64,000 nucleotides of DNA from Emcibacteraceae bacterium (lineage in GTDB: Bacteria; Pseudomonadota; Alphaproteobacteria; Sphingomonadales; Emcibacteraceae): contig JAJFIR010000048.1 of NCBI GenBank assembly GCA_021774795.1, forward strand, positions 1-64,000, given 5' to 3'. Every line of letters starts with the position of its first letter. The first letter of the stretch is position 1. Shown one piece after another: positions 31,079 to 40,190 of this stretch. Made by a program: the position numbers and the translations under genes. Under the pieces are notes generated by a model. That model saw nothing but the letters and a program-made list of their open reading frames with translations. It did no database searches and was not told the DNA's origin.

Positions 31079-32164
31079 ATCGCAAATCCCATATTAGGAT
31101 TATTGTTTCATTGGGTAGGGGGACTTTCAGCCGCTAGCTTTTATGTTCCCTACAAAGCAGTACGGCACTGGTCATGGGAAATTTATTGGGCAACAGGTGG
31201 TATTTTCAGCTGGATTTTCATCCCCTGGCTTTTTGCTTTTACTCAAACCAACGATCTAATTGGTGTTTTTTCAAGAACTTCAAATGAAACATTGTTTTGG
31301 TGCTATTTCTTTGGTCTTGCCTGGGGGTTTGGTGCTTTAACTTTTGGGCTAACCATGCGCTATCTAGGGCTGTCTCTCGGTATGGCTGTGGCACTTGGGC
31401 TAACGACAGTTTTTGGTACTCTAATTCCACCGATTTATGAAGGTACACTAGGGACGCTATCTCAATCGATTAGTGGAAAAATAGTTTTGTTTGGTGTATT
31501 TGTGACTTTATTTGGCATCGCGGTGGTCGCAAGTGCCGGTAGAGACAAAGAAACAGAAGTATCACAAAAAAATAGCCGAGAATCTATCGCAGAGTTTAAC
31601 TTTTCCAAGGGTATTCTGGTCGCCATTTTTTGCGGTATTATGAGTGCCTGTTTTGCATATGGCCTTGCGGCAGGCGATGAAATCCGCGCTCTCACACTTG
31701 CGGCGGGTACGGATACTCTTAATCAAGGACTACCTGTTTTGTGTATTATTCTTGCAGGTGGTGTAACGACAAATACAGTTTGGTGTATCTATCTGATCGT
31801 AAACAATAAATCAGCCGGTGAGCTTATTGGAAATGTAGAAAATGAGACACAGATAGACGCACCAAAGATCATCTTAAGCAGGAAAATACTTGCTTATAAT
31901 TATATATATTGCGCTTTAGCGGGGCTTATCTGGTATTTACAATTTTTCTTTTACACTATGGGTGAAAGTCAAATGGGCCAATATTCGTTTTCCAGTTGGG
32001 CACTTCATATGGCCAGCATTATAATTTTTTCAACATTATGGGGTTTTTATTTTAAAGAATGGCGCGGTGTTAGCCAAAAAACTTTCTTTAAAGTTTGCTC
32101 AGGCATCGCCATCTTGGTTTTTGCAACGATTATCATTGGTTGGGGGAACAGTTTGGCATCCTAA
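31079..32164 (+). CDS. RhaT-like sugar:proton symporter family membrane protein; start may be ATC at 31079 (ORF-track TTG start is 31103)
   Basis: FHWVGGLSAASFYVPYKAVRHWSWEIYWATGGIFSWI, YGLTMRYLG-like FGLTMRYLGLSLG, LIWYLQFFFYTMG. Confidence 0.8.
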   Translation: MANPILGLLFHWVGGLSAASFYVPYKAVRHWSWEIYWATGGIFSWIFIPWLFAFTQTNDLIGVFSRTSNETLFWCYFFGLAWGFGALTFGLTMRYLGLSLGMAVALGLTTVFGTLIPPIYEGTLGTLSQSISGKIVLFGVFVTLFGIAVVASAGRDKETEVSQKNSRESIAEFNFSKGILVAIFCGIMSACFAYGLAAGDEIRALTLAAGTDTLNQGLPVLCIILAGGVTTNTVWCIYLIVNNKSAGELIGNVENETQIDAPKIILSRKILAYNYIYCALAGLIWYLQFFFYTMGESQMGQYSFSSWALHMASIIIFSTLWGFYFKEWRGVSQKTFFKVCSGIAILVFATIIIGWGNSLAS

Positions 32165-32967
32165 CCTTTGCTATAAACAATTGGATTCTGTTCTTCTGTA
32201 TTCAATTCGTCACCTATTTTGAGTGCCTTGAACTGCTCATCTGAAAGAATGTTTTGTATGCCGTTAAATGTTGCGCCGTCCGGCATAAAACCGCATGTCA
32301 TTGCGCGTCTTTGGTATGGTGTCATATTTGGCCCTGCACTGTGGATGGTTAAGCCATTGTGAAATGAGCAACTCCCTGCTTTCATTGGGGCTGCTGTGGG
32401 CATTACATCACGATATTCGGGATAATGATCGAAGATCGAGTTCGGGTCATTAGTAATGCCCGGATTTTCGTAAGTTGTTTTTAAATGCGAACCGGGCATA
32501 AAATACAGGCAGCCATTTTGCATAGTTGCATCATCAAGTGCGACCCAAATTGAAATGGCATGTTTATGATGAAATGACCAGAAGGGTACATCCAGATGCC
32601 ACGCCGTTGGATTACCCCATTCGGGTTTAATTAGTGCCTGATCATGCCAGCATCTGATGGCATCAAGATCGCTTAGCTCCGTAGCCATTTTGCCGATGCG
32701 CGGGTCTAATATCAGTTCTTTCATGCGTGGATTGTCAATCCATAAATTAAGACGCTGGGTAAAGACGGTTTCATAATAACTCTCATCATCATCAAGCGTG
32801 CCGACAGTTTTTCGATCGGGTAGTTTTTTTGAGCCGCGTTTATCCAGTGCAGCGGATAGTGCGTCACGCCAAGTATTGAGTTCTTCTTCAGATAAAAAAT
32901 CATCAATTACGATGAAGCCATCTTTCCAATATTGACTTATCTGCGCCGTAGCAAGTTCAGTTTTCAA
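32161..32967 (-). CDS. Phytanoyl-CoA dioxygenase (PhyH) family protein
   Basis: GFIVIDDFLSEEEL, WHLDVPFWSFHHKHAISIWVALDD, FMPGSH, HNGLTIHSAGPN. Confidence 0.88.
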   Translation of the reverse strand: MKTELATAQISQYWKDGFIVIDDFLSEEELNTWRDALSAALDKRGSKKLPDRKTVGTLDDDESYYETVFTQRLNLWIDNPRMKELILDPRIGKMATELSDLDAIRCWHDQALIKPEWGNPTAWHLDVPFWSFHHKHAISIWVALDDATMQNGCLYFMPGSHLKTTYENPGITNDPNSIFDHYPEYRDVMPTAAPMKAGSCSFHNGLTIHSAGPNMTPYQRRAMTCGFMPDGATFNGIQNILSDEQFKALKIGDELNTEEQNPIVYSKG

Positions 32968-33077
32968 TTTATATCCCCTTTTATCAGAGGATAATATATT
33001 TGTAGTATTTAGGAAAGGGCATTAATCAATATTACTTTTTAGCACTAACATTAAATAAAAACACAAATTAATAACAT

Positions 33078-33099
33078 TACTGACACAATGCTGTCAGTA
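33078..33099. promoter_or_regulatory. Palindromic operator-like site upstream of the GST gene
   Basis: TACTGACA-CAATGC-TGTCAGTA: perfect 8-bp inverted repeat with 6-nt spacer. Confidence 0.65.
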
Positions 33100-33150
33100 G
33101 GGCTCTGTTATTTCCTCGATTGCAATCAATCTATTAACGAGGAAAATATA

Positions 33151-33768
33151 ATGCACAAATTTTACAGCAACCCAATGTCACAACACGCTCGCCGCGTCCG
33201 CGCTCTGCTTGAAATAATAGGAATTCCCCACGAACTTATTAATGTAGGATTTGAAGATGATGAATATATGAGTGACGCCTATATGGCGATTAACCCTAAT
33301 CATCAAGTTCCGTCATTCATTGACGGTGATATCAAGATTTTTGAATCCAATGCCATTCTGCGTTATCTTTGTCATAAATACGAGCTGGATGATTGGTACC
33401 CAAACCTGTTGGAAAAAAGAGCCCTTGTAGAACAGTGGCTTGATTGGGGTCAATGCCGGTTGGCTCAGCCTGTAATGAACATCGTGCTTTATACAGTATT
33501 TATGCCGCAGCTTAACAATCAGGAAGCGATCAAGTCAGGGCACGCAGCAATGAAGGAATTAGCGCCAATTTTGAGTGCCGGACTGGAAGGTAAGGACTTC
33601 CTTGCCGGGAATACACCTACTATTGCTGACTTGGCTATTTCAAGCAGTATTATTCAACTCGCTTTCGCCGATGCAGCTCCAGTTGACAGGAATATAAATA
33701 ACTGGATGGACCGTGTGTGTTCCATTCCGGGCGTACAAGTAACGTTACCCCAAAACCAGGCGGCTTGA
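33151..33768 (+). CDS. Glutathione S-transferase family protein
   Basis: MHKFYSNPMSQHARRVRALLEIIGIPHELINV ... NPNHQVPSFIDGDIKIFESNAILRYL; internal ATG 33151 preceded by ACGAGGAAAATATA. Confidence 0.9.
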   Translation: MHKFYSNPMSQHARRVRALLEIIGIPHELINVGFEDDEYMSDAYMAINPNHQVPSFIDGDIKIFESNAILRYLCHKYELDDWYPNLLEKRALVEQWLDWGQCRLAQPVMNIVLYTVFMPQLNNQEAIKSGHAAMKELAPILSAGLEGKDFLAGNTPTIADLAISSSIIQLAFADAAPVDRNINNWMDRVCSIPGVQVTLPQNQAA

Positions 33769-33787
33769 TCCATTTTCAAAAATCGGT

Positions 33788-33827
33788 TCCACTACTGACA
33801 TTATGCTGCCATAATATTGGTAGTGGA
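33788..33827. promoter_or_regulatory. Interrupted palindrome upstream of the YafY/WYL regulator, overlapping a degenerate copy of the GST operator
   Basis: TCCACTAC-TGAC-ATTATG-CTGC-CATAAT-ATTG-GTAGTGGA; contains TACTGACA-N6-TGCCATAA. Confidence 0.55.
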
Positions 33828-33845
33828 TTATTTAGGAGCCAGTAA

Positions 33846-34535
33846 ATGAGGCGGTCTGATCGGTTATTTCAAATTATACAAATTTTAAGAAGTGCATCAA
33901 GAAACCCGATTACAGCGCAGGATATTTCAGAAGAACTGGAAACATCGACACGCACCATCTACCGCGACATTGCCGACCTTATGGCTCAGAAGGTACCTAT
34001 ACGCGGGGAAGCTGGTATCGGCTATATATTAGAAAGCGGATATGATTTTCCGCCTTTAATGCTCACCGAATCTGAAGTTGAAGCCGCTTTGCTAGGGGCG
34101 CAGTGGGTGGCCAATCAAGGGGATAATGATTTAGCGACAGGGGCACGTGATCTGATCGCCAAAATAGGCGAAGTCATTCCTAAAGAAATGCAAGCAATTG
34201 TTTTGGAACCGGTCACGATGACGCCTAAAATTGCACCGCTTGAGTCTGATAATATCGACATGCAGCAATTAAGGAATGCTATTCGTCAACGAAATAAAAT
34301 AGATATTACTTACAAAGACGTTGATCAAAATGTGAGTGAACGACTTATATGGCCCATTGCTGTTGCTTATTTTCAAACCGTTCGTCTAATTATTGCATGG
34401 TGCGAGAAACGCGAAGATTTTCGAAACTTTCGAACTGACCGCATAGCGAATTGGCAGATATCAGATGAGATATTCTCAACATCTGTATCCGAGCTACGAA
34501 AAAATTGGTACAAAAAAGAAAGATGCAGAATGTAA
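33846..34535 (+). CDS. YafY-type HTH transcriptional regulator with WYL-like domain
   Basis: MRRSDRLFQIIQILRSASRNPITAQDISEELETSTRTIYRDIADL; C-terminal IDITYKD ... LIIAWCEKREDFRNFRTDRI. Confidence 0.9.
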   Translation: MRRSDRLFQIIQILRSASRNPITAQDISEELETSTRTIYRDIADLMAQKVPIRGEAGIGYILESGYDFPPLMLTESEVEAALLGAQWVANQGDNDLATGARDLIAKIGEVIPKEMQAIVLEPVTMTPKIAPLESDNIDMQQLRNAIRQRNKIDITYKDVDQNVSERLIWPIAVAYFQTVRLIIAWCEKREDFRNFRTDRIANWQISDEIFSTSVSELRKNWYKKERCRM

Positions 34536-34536
34536 T

Positions 34537-35289
34537 TTACTTATCGGGAAGTCGTCGCAATAATTTCTCTAATATAAACTCGGGCAGCATCCTTACCAGC
34601 GTCGCAAAAATCAATTTTGTTTGCCACGGAAAGGCGATGTGGCCTTTGTTTTTTTCCAAACCATTGCGAATAATTATTGCGGCCTTGTCCGCTTCCATAA
34701 AAAATGGCATTGGGAAATCATTTTTATCTGTGATACGGCTTCTGACAAATCCGGGGCAAACCACATTTATTTTAATGCCATGTTTATGATAAAACCCGCG
34801 CAGTGCCTCGCCATACGCTTTAACGGCTACCTTACTGGTGGAATATGCCGGTGCGGATGGCATTCCATGATAACCGGAGAGGGACGAAATAATCGCAATT
34901 TGGCCGTGTCCTCGTTTTTTCATCAAATCGATAGCAGGGTGAATGGTGTTTAAGACGCCGTTCCAATTAACATCAAAAATTTCCTTAGCATGCTCTGCCA
35001 AATCATCTTCAACTTTAAATGATTTACCAATCCCCGCATTGGCAATAACCATATCAAGTGGCTCTATAGCGTCTATCCAATCCTTCATGGCTTGCTCGTT
35101 GGTAACATCAATAGCCTTTTCATAAACCACGGCGCCCTTTATCTGGCAATTTAACTTAACTGTGTTCAAGCGTTCTTGATTTCGTCCGGAAATATAAAGG
35201 CTGACCCCCTCACACGCATATTCCATGGCAAGCGCTTCACCAATGCCCGAGCTTGCGCCGGTAATCAATATGGATTTGGGGTTTTTCAA
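34537..35289 (-). CDS. SDR family oxidoreductase
   Basis: ILITGASSGIGEALAMEYA, NAGIGKSF, YSTSKVAVKAYGEAL. Confidence 0.88.
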   Translation of the reverse strand: MKNPKSILITGASSGIGEALAMEYACEGVSLYISGRNQERLNTVKLNCQIKGAVVYEKAIDVTNEQAMKDWIDAIEPLDMVIANAGIGKSFKVEDDLAEHAKEIFDVNWNGVLNTIHPAIDLMKKRGHGQIAIISSLSGYHGMPSAPAYSTSKVAVKAYGEALRGFYHKHGIKINVVCPGFVRSRITDKNDFPMPFFMEADKAAIIIRNGLEKNKGHIAFPWQTKLIFATLVRMLPEFILEKLLRRLPDK

Positions 35290-35334
35290 CGGATCACTTC
35301 CTGCTATAGCTATTTAGTCCAAAAACAAACAATA

Positions 35335-36231
35335 ATGAGTATTATGACTTTATCAAGTATGACAGGTTTCGGTCGCTCACAAGGCCAATTTAATAATTAT
35401 AGTTGGGTTTGGGAAATTAGAAGCGTAAACGGTAAAAATGTTGATGTCCGGGTGCGTATCCCGCCGGGGCTTGATGCATTTGATCAATTTATTAAAACGG
35501 CTGTTAAGAAAACTATTTTCCGCGGTAGTCTTAATGTTTCATTACAGCTTACTAAAGACAGCACCGAAACAAATGTTATTGTTAATGAAATTGCCCTTGA
35601 TAAACTGATTAAGGTGGCCAAGGATGCTTCAAAAAAACATGATCTTGCCATGCCTTCTATAGACCGCTTATTAGCGATCCGCGATGTGGTCGAAATAACC
35701 GACATGGATGAAAACGAAGACGCGCTGAAAGAACGTGATGACGCCCTTAAAAATAGTCTCCTTGAAACGGTTTCCGCACTTAAAAAATCCCGACAGGAAG
35801 AAGGAAAAGCGACCTTTGGTATGCTTAGCAATATTCTTGATGACGTTGAAAGTTTATTAAAGCGAGGCGAAGCCATCGCCGCGAAGCAACCTCACCTTCT
35901 TAAGGAAAAATTTGAGGAGAAAGTGGGAAAGCTATTCAATAATCAGCAGGGATTAGATCAGGATCGTTTGTCGCAGGAAATTGTCCTTCTTGCTACAAAA
36001 GCCGATGTGAAAGAAGAAACTGATAGACTTCATGCGCATATTACTTCCGCACGAAATCTATTGCAGGAAAGCGGTCCTGTTGGCCGTAAGCTTGAATTTT
36101 TGGCGCAGGAATTTAACCGCGAAGCGAATACGCTTTGCTCAAAATCTTCGGATATAGAATTGACGAATATCGGCTTATCTCTTAAAACCGCAATAGATCA
36201 ATTTAGGGAGCAGATCCTCAATGTCGAATGA
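35335..36231 (+). CDS. YicC family endoribonuclease-like protein
   Basis: MTLSSMTGFGRSQGQ, SVNGKNVDVRVRIP, GRKLEFLAQEFNREANTLCSKS. Start ATG 35335 or 35344 rather than the ORF-track 35176. Confidence 0.92.
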   Translation: MSIMTLSSMTGFGRSQGQFNNYSWVWEIRSVNGKNVDVRVRIPPGLDAFDQFIKTAVKKTIFRGSLNVSLQLTKDSTETNVIVNEIALDKLIKVAKDASKKHDLAMPSIDRLLAIRDVVEITDMDENEDALKERDDALKNSLLETVSALKKSRQEEGKATFGMLSNILDDVESLLKRGEAIAAKQPHLLKEKFEEKVGKLFNNQQGLDQDRLSQEIVLLATKADVKEETDRLHAHITSARNLLQESGPVGRKLEFLAQEFNREANTLCSKSSDIELTNIGLSLKTAIDQFREQILNVE

Positions 36232-36847
36232 TCAGGTAAACAGAAGGGGGCTTTTACTCGTTTTGTCGTCCCCATCGGGCGCCGGAAAATCTACGCTTTC
36301 AAAATTGCTTCTGGAAAAAGATGATAATATCAGCTTGTCAATTTCGACGACCACCAGACGCCCGCGCCTGGGTGAAGTTGACGGCAAGGATTATAATTTC
36401 GTCTCGCAAAATGAATTTGATATGATGGTCGAGCAGAATGTTTTTTTGGAGTATGCGAAGGTTTTTGATCATTCTTACGGTACGCCCGCGGAGCCAGTAC
36501 AAAAGGCTCTTAATGAAGGTAAAGATGTTCTTTTTGATATTGATTGGCAGGGTACACAACAGCTCAATGATAAAGTCGAACATGATCTTGTCAGGGTGTT
36601 TATTCTTCCGCCTAGTAAAGAGGAACTGGAAAAACGTCTTAAATCACGTGCGCAGGATAGCGACGAAGTCGTTGCCAAACGTATGGCGAAAGCTAACGGT
36701 GAAATAAGTCATTGGGCGGAATATGACTATGTTATTATTAATGAAAATCTTGAACATGCAGAAGCTGAACTTTTCGTAATATTACAAGCCGAACGAATGA
36801 GAAGAATGCGCCATGCGCCCTTCGTTAATGAGCTGACGAAGGATTAG
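36221..36847 (+). CDS. gmk: Guanylate kinase
   Basis: LLLVLSSPSGAGKSTLSKLLL, STTTRRPRLGEVDGKDYNFV. Confidence 0.96.
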   Translation: MSNDQVNRRGLLLVLSSPSGAGKSTLSKLLLEKDDNISLSISTTTRRPRLGEVDGKDYNFVSQNEFDMMVEQNVFLEYAKVFDHSYGTPAEPVQKALNEGKDVLFDIDWQGTQQLNDKVEHDLVRVFILPPSKEELEKRLKSRAQDSDEVVAKRMAKANGEISHWAEYDYVIINENLEHAEAELFVILQAERMRRMRHAPFVNELTKD

Positions 36848-37692
36848 TTTTCATATTCTTTTGCTAATTTGCAGAAATCCCCAACTGATAATTCTTCGGC
36901 GCGCGCGGTGTCTTTAATTCCTGCCGCCATAAGCTTCGGTAGCGGATCGGTGTTAAGTGATTTTAGGCTGGAACGAAGCATTTTCCGCCTCTGATTAAAG
37001 GCGGCTGATACCAATTTTTCCAGTATTTTTTGTGTCGGCGCATCTATATTTTCGTCGCGCGGTATAATTTGCACGATGCAAGATGTTACCTTTGGCGATG
37101 GGCTAAAGGCGCGCGGCGAAATATCAAACAGAATTTCTGTTTTAGCACGGTACTGACATAGTACCGATAATCGACCATACGCTTTGGTTTTCGGTTTCGC
37201 GACAATCCGCTCACCTACTTCTTTTTGAAACATCAATGTAAGTGACTTAAACCAGGGTCTCCATTGGTCAACCGCCATCCATTTCACGAGAAGCGCGGTA
37301 CCCACATTATAAGGCAGGTTTGCAACGATAAGTATATCTTTGTCCTTGTGATCACCAATCAGCGCAAGTTCATCTATTTTTAAGGCATCACCTTCGTGAA
37401 CGATTAATCGTCCTTCATACGCATTGGAAACATCCACGAGGGCATCAATACAGCGGTGGTCCATTTCAACCGCGATAACTTTTGACGCCCCATTCATCAA
37501 CAAACCGCGGGTAAGCGCACCCGGGCCGGGCCCAACTTCATAGACGATTGAATTATCAAGTTTTCCTGCTGATCTTGCTATCTTGCCTGTTAGGTTCAAA
37601 TCGGTTAAAAAATTTTGACCAAGCTTCTTTTTTGCTTGTAATTCATAATGATTAATTACTTCCCTGAGTGGGGGAAGGTTATCTTCAGACAT
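36844..37692 (-). CDS. rsmA: 16S rRNA dimethyladenosine transferase
   Basis: YELQAKKKLGQNFLTDLNL, VYEVGPGPGALTRGLL, IVANLPYNVGTALL; internal ATG at 37692 (MSEDNLPPL). Confidence 0.95.
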   Translation of the reverse strand: MSEDNLPPLREVINHYELQAKKKLGQNFLTDLNLTGKIARSAGKLDNSIVYEVGPGPGALTRGLLMNGASKVIAVEMDHRCIDALVDVSNAYEGRLIVHEGDALKIDELALIGDHKDKDILIVANLPYNVGTALLVKWMAVDQWRPWFKSLTLMFQKEVGERIVAKPKTKAYGRLSVLCQYRAKTEILFDISPRAFSPSPKVTSCIVQIIPRDENIDAPTQKILEKLVSAAFNQRRKMLRSSLKSLNTDPLPKLMAAGIKDTARAEELSVGDFCKLAKEYEN

Positions 37693-38743
37693 GCACTTGG
37701 ATCTTTTCTTCTGTCTCTTCGATTGTGAAATTTTTTGACATTCTATCTGCAAGTTTTAATGAATTTATCATACTCGTAGGATTAGCTAGTCCCTTGCCGG
37801 CAATGTTAAGGGCGGTGCCGTGATCAGGCGATGTTCTGACAATAGGAAGTCCAAGTGTGACATTTACCCCGGCGTCAAAATCTATGGTTTTGATGGGTAT
37901 TAATGCTTGATCGTGATACATACAAAGAGCAACATCATATTTATCCCGTGCCGCCTTATGAAACATTGTGTCGGCAGGCAGGGGGCCGCTTACACGAATT
38001 GCCGTTTGTTTTAAGGTTGCGATAGCCGGCGCAATTATTTCACTATCTTCGCGACCCATAGAATTATTTTCACCAGCATGTGGGTTCAGACCACTTACGG
38101 CAATAGATGGAAACTGCAATCCAAAATATTTTTTCATGGAATTATGGATGATTTGTGCCGTTTCAATAATCAGCTCTTTACTGAGTAAGGCAGGGACTTC
38201 ATTTAAAGGTATGTGAATTGTCAGCGGCACGACACATAATTCCTCTGAGGCCAGCATCATAACCGGATGATAGGGCTTATTCGTATGTTTGGTTGCGAGC
38301 TTGGCAAGATATTCGGTATGGCCTGGTGACGTAAAACCTGCTTTATATAGTGCGGCTTTGTGAATTGGCGCCGTGGCCATCGCACGTGCTTTACCTTCCA
38401 GTATTAACTCGACCGCCTTATCGATAGCGCCGATTACCATTGGTGCTGTCGATGGGAGCGGATTACCATATTCGAATTCACTTGATATATTTAAATCAAG
38501 AACAGGTAGGGCACTATGGAAAATATTTTCAGCCTGGTCAGGAACATTTATGGCCCGTAAGGGAATGTTAAGGTTAAGTTGCGCCGCAGTTTTCTTCATA
38601 ATTTCAGCACTGCCAATTACAAAAAATTCCGGGAGTGCGTACTCTGCGCGTTTATACCAACACTTTAAAATAACCTCCGGGCCAACACCCGATGGCTCAC
38701 CTATGGTTACTGCAATGGGAAGGTTATTTTCGATATCATCCAT
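37685..38743 (-). CDS. pdxA: 4-hydroxythreonine-4-phosphate dehydrogenase
   Basis: VTIGEPSGVGPEV, TAPIHKAAL, GLNPHAGE, MYHDQALIPIKT. Confidence 0.95.
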   Translation of the reverse strand: MDDIENNLPIAVTIGEPSGVGPEVILKCWYKRAEYALPEFFVIGSAEIMKKTAAQLNLNIPLRAINVPDQAENIFHSALPVLDLNISSEFEYGNPLPSTAPMVIGAIDKAVELILEGKARAMATAPIHKAALYKAGFTSPGHTEYLAKLATKHTNKPYHPVMMLASEELCVVPLTIHIPLNEVPALLSKELIIETAQIIHNSMKKYFGLQFPSIAVSGLNPHAGENNSMGREDSEIIAPAIATLKQTAIRVSGPLPADTMFHKAARDKYDVALCMYHDQALIPIKTIDFDAGVNVTLGLPIVRTSPDHGTALNIAGKGLANPTSMINSLKLADRMSKNFTIEETEEKIQVHV

Positions 38744-38756
38744 TGCCGTTTTCTTG

Positions 38757-40049
38757 TTATCTATAATCTACGATTGCATCTCTGCGAAGATCCCGCAAAT
38801 GCCGTTTGGCAATTAATTGTACCCTGGATTGCGTTAAATTCTCTAATACGTCATCATAATCAGGTAGTTCAACGACTGGAACTTCCTTGCCACAAAGCAC
38901 AAAAGACCTGTAACCCGTGGGCTCTTGATAAAGATTAGTACCGGCACCTTCTTCCAACGTCAGTATTTCTTCACGAATTTCAGCCGGTAATTCACCAATT
39001 CTGAATGTCCCCAAAACGCCGGACTCTTTGGCACCTAATTCAGCGGCATCCTGATCATTCATTTCACAACTTTGGGAATCACTTACACCCGCTACTACCT
39101 TTTTGTTCAGGGCCTCAAATTTTCCATCGGCGCCATCTTCAGGGGCAAAAAGTAAATGCTTAAGTTGAACCGCTATATCATTGTCATTGAGCGTTAAAAT
39201 TTGCCTTCTATCTGTTACTTGAATAACATAGATGCCATCTTCCGTTTCGATCGGCTCAGAAGTTTCTCCCACACTCATGGTTAGTAATTTTTCATTCACT
39301 TCCGTAGGAAGAGTATCCTGCATAACCCATCCTAAGTCACCACCAACGGCTGCAGTCGATGCCTGTGAAAATTGCTGGGCCATAGCAGCGAACGGCGAAC
39401 CTTCATTAAGTTGTTGTTGTATTGCAACTGCATTTGCCCTTGCTTGATCACGAAACGCGTTGTCGCTGACAAGAATATATATTTCGCTCACCCTATACTG
39501 ATCTTTACCTTTATTGCGTTCTAAATTGTCAATAAAATTATACACCTCATCGTCTGTAATATTAACCTGCTGCTCTAGCAATCCACCGACTACGCTTTGC
39601 CACGCCATTGTCCCTCTAATTTGATCAAGTAATGTATTTTTCTTAACACCTGCTGAGTTTAACTGTTTTTCAAGTTCATCGGGATCAAGTTGAAAACGTC
39701 CCGCATAGTTTTCGTATGATGCGATGACGTCTTTTTCGGGCATAACGGCATCATATTTGGCGGCTTCCTGAAGTTTTAGCCGGTCATCGATTAAAGCCTG
39801 CATAGCTTGTTGCTTGATATAATCCAGCTCTTCCCTTGAGATTGTTCGACGCCCGCCCGCCAGGGCCAGAAGTTTAGTTCGCTGGTCAAGGTCATAAACT
39901 GATATAAGCTTATCATTTACAATAGCAATAATTTCCTGCACATCCTGCAAGGTTGTGTTATTTTGTGCTCTAACCGCGCCCGTCGAAAGCAGCGATAATC
40001 CAATCGCGTAGGGAAGTATTTTAAAACAAAAAGTTCCGTAAAATTTCAT
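38757..40049 (-). CDS. surA: SurA-type periplasmic peptidyl-prolyl cis-trans isomerase
   Basis: Signal peptide; EIIAIVNDKLISVYDLDQRTKLL SurA N-domain; parvulin segment GGDLGWVMQDTLPTEV; adjacent to lptD and pdxA. Confidence 0.88.
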   Translation of the reverse strand: MKFYGTFCFKILPYAIGLSLLSTGAVRAQNNTTLQDVQEIIAIVNDKLISVYDLDQRTKLLALAGGRRTISREELDYIKQQAMQALIDDRLKLQEAAKYDAVMPEKDVIASYENYAGRFQLDPDELEKQLNSAGVKKNTLLDQIRGTMAWQSVVGGLLEQQVNITDDEVYNFIDNLERNKGKDQYRVSEIYILVSDNAFRDQARANAVAIQQQLNEGSPFAAMAQQFSQASTAAVGGDLGWVMQDTLPTEVNEKLLTMSVGETSEPIETEDGIYVIQVTDRRQILTLNDNDIAVQLKHLLFAPEDGADGKFEALNKKVVAGVSDSQSCEMNDQDAAELGAKESGVLGTFRIGELPAEIREEILTLEEGAGTNLYQEPTGYRSFVLCGKEVPVVELPDYDDVLENLTQSRVQLIAKRHLRDLRRDAIVDYR

Positions 40050-40104
40050 ATTCTTAACTCATCCATATTGCTCTATTGGCACTTTTATCAACTTTTAATG
40101 CATT

Positions 40105-40148
40105 ATTATATATCAGATCAAATTTCATTATATATCAGATCAAATTTC
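40105..40148. repeat. 22-bp perfect tandem duplication between surA and lptD
   Basis: ATTATATATCAGATCAAATTTC repeated twice head-to-tail (40105-40126, 40127-40148). Confidence 0.9.
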
Positions 40149-40190
40149 TGATCCATAATTATGTTTATTTTATGCTGATTTAATTTTTAA

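Noticed and set aside
40105-40148. CRISPR-like repeat
   Set aside because: Only two head-to-tail copies without spacers and no cas genes; simple tandem duplication.
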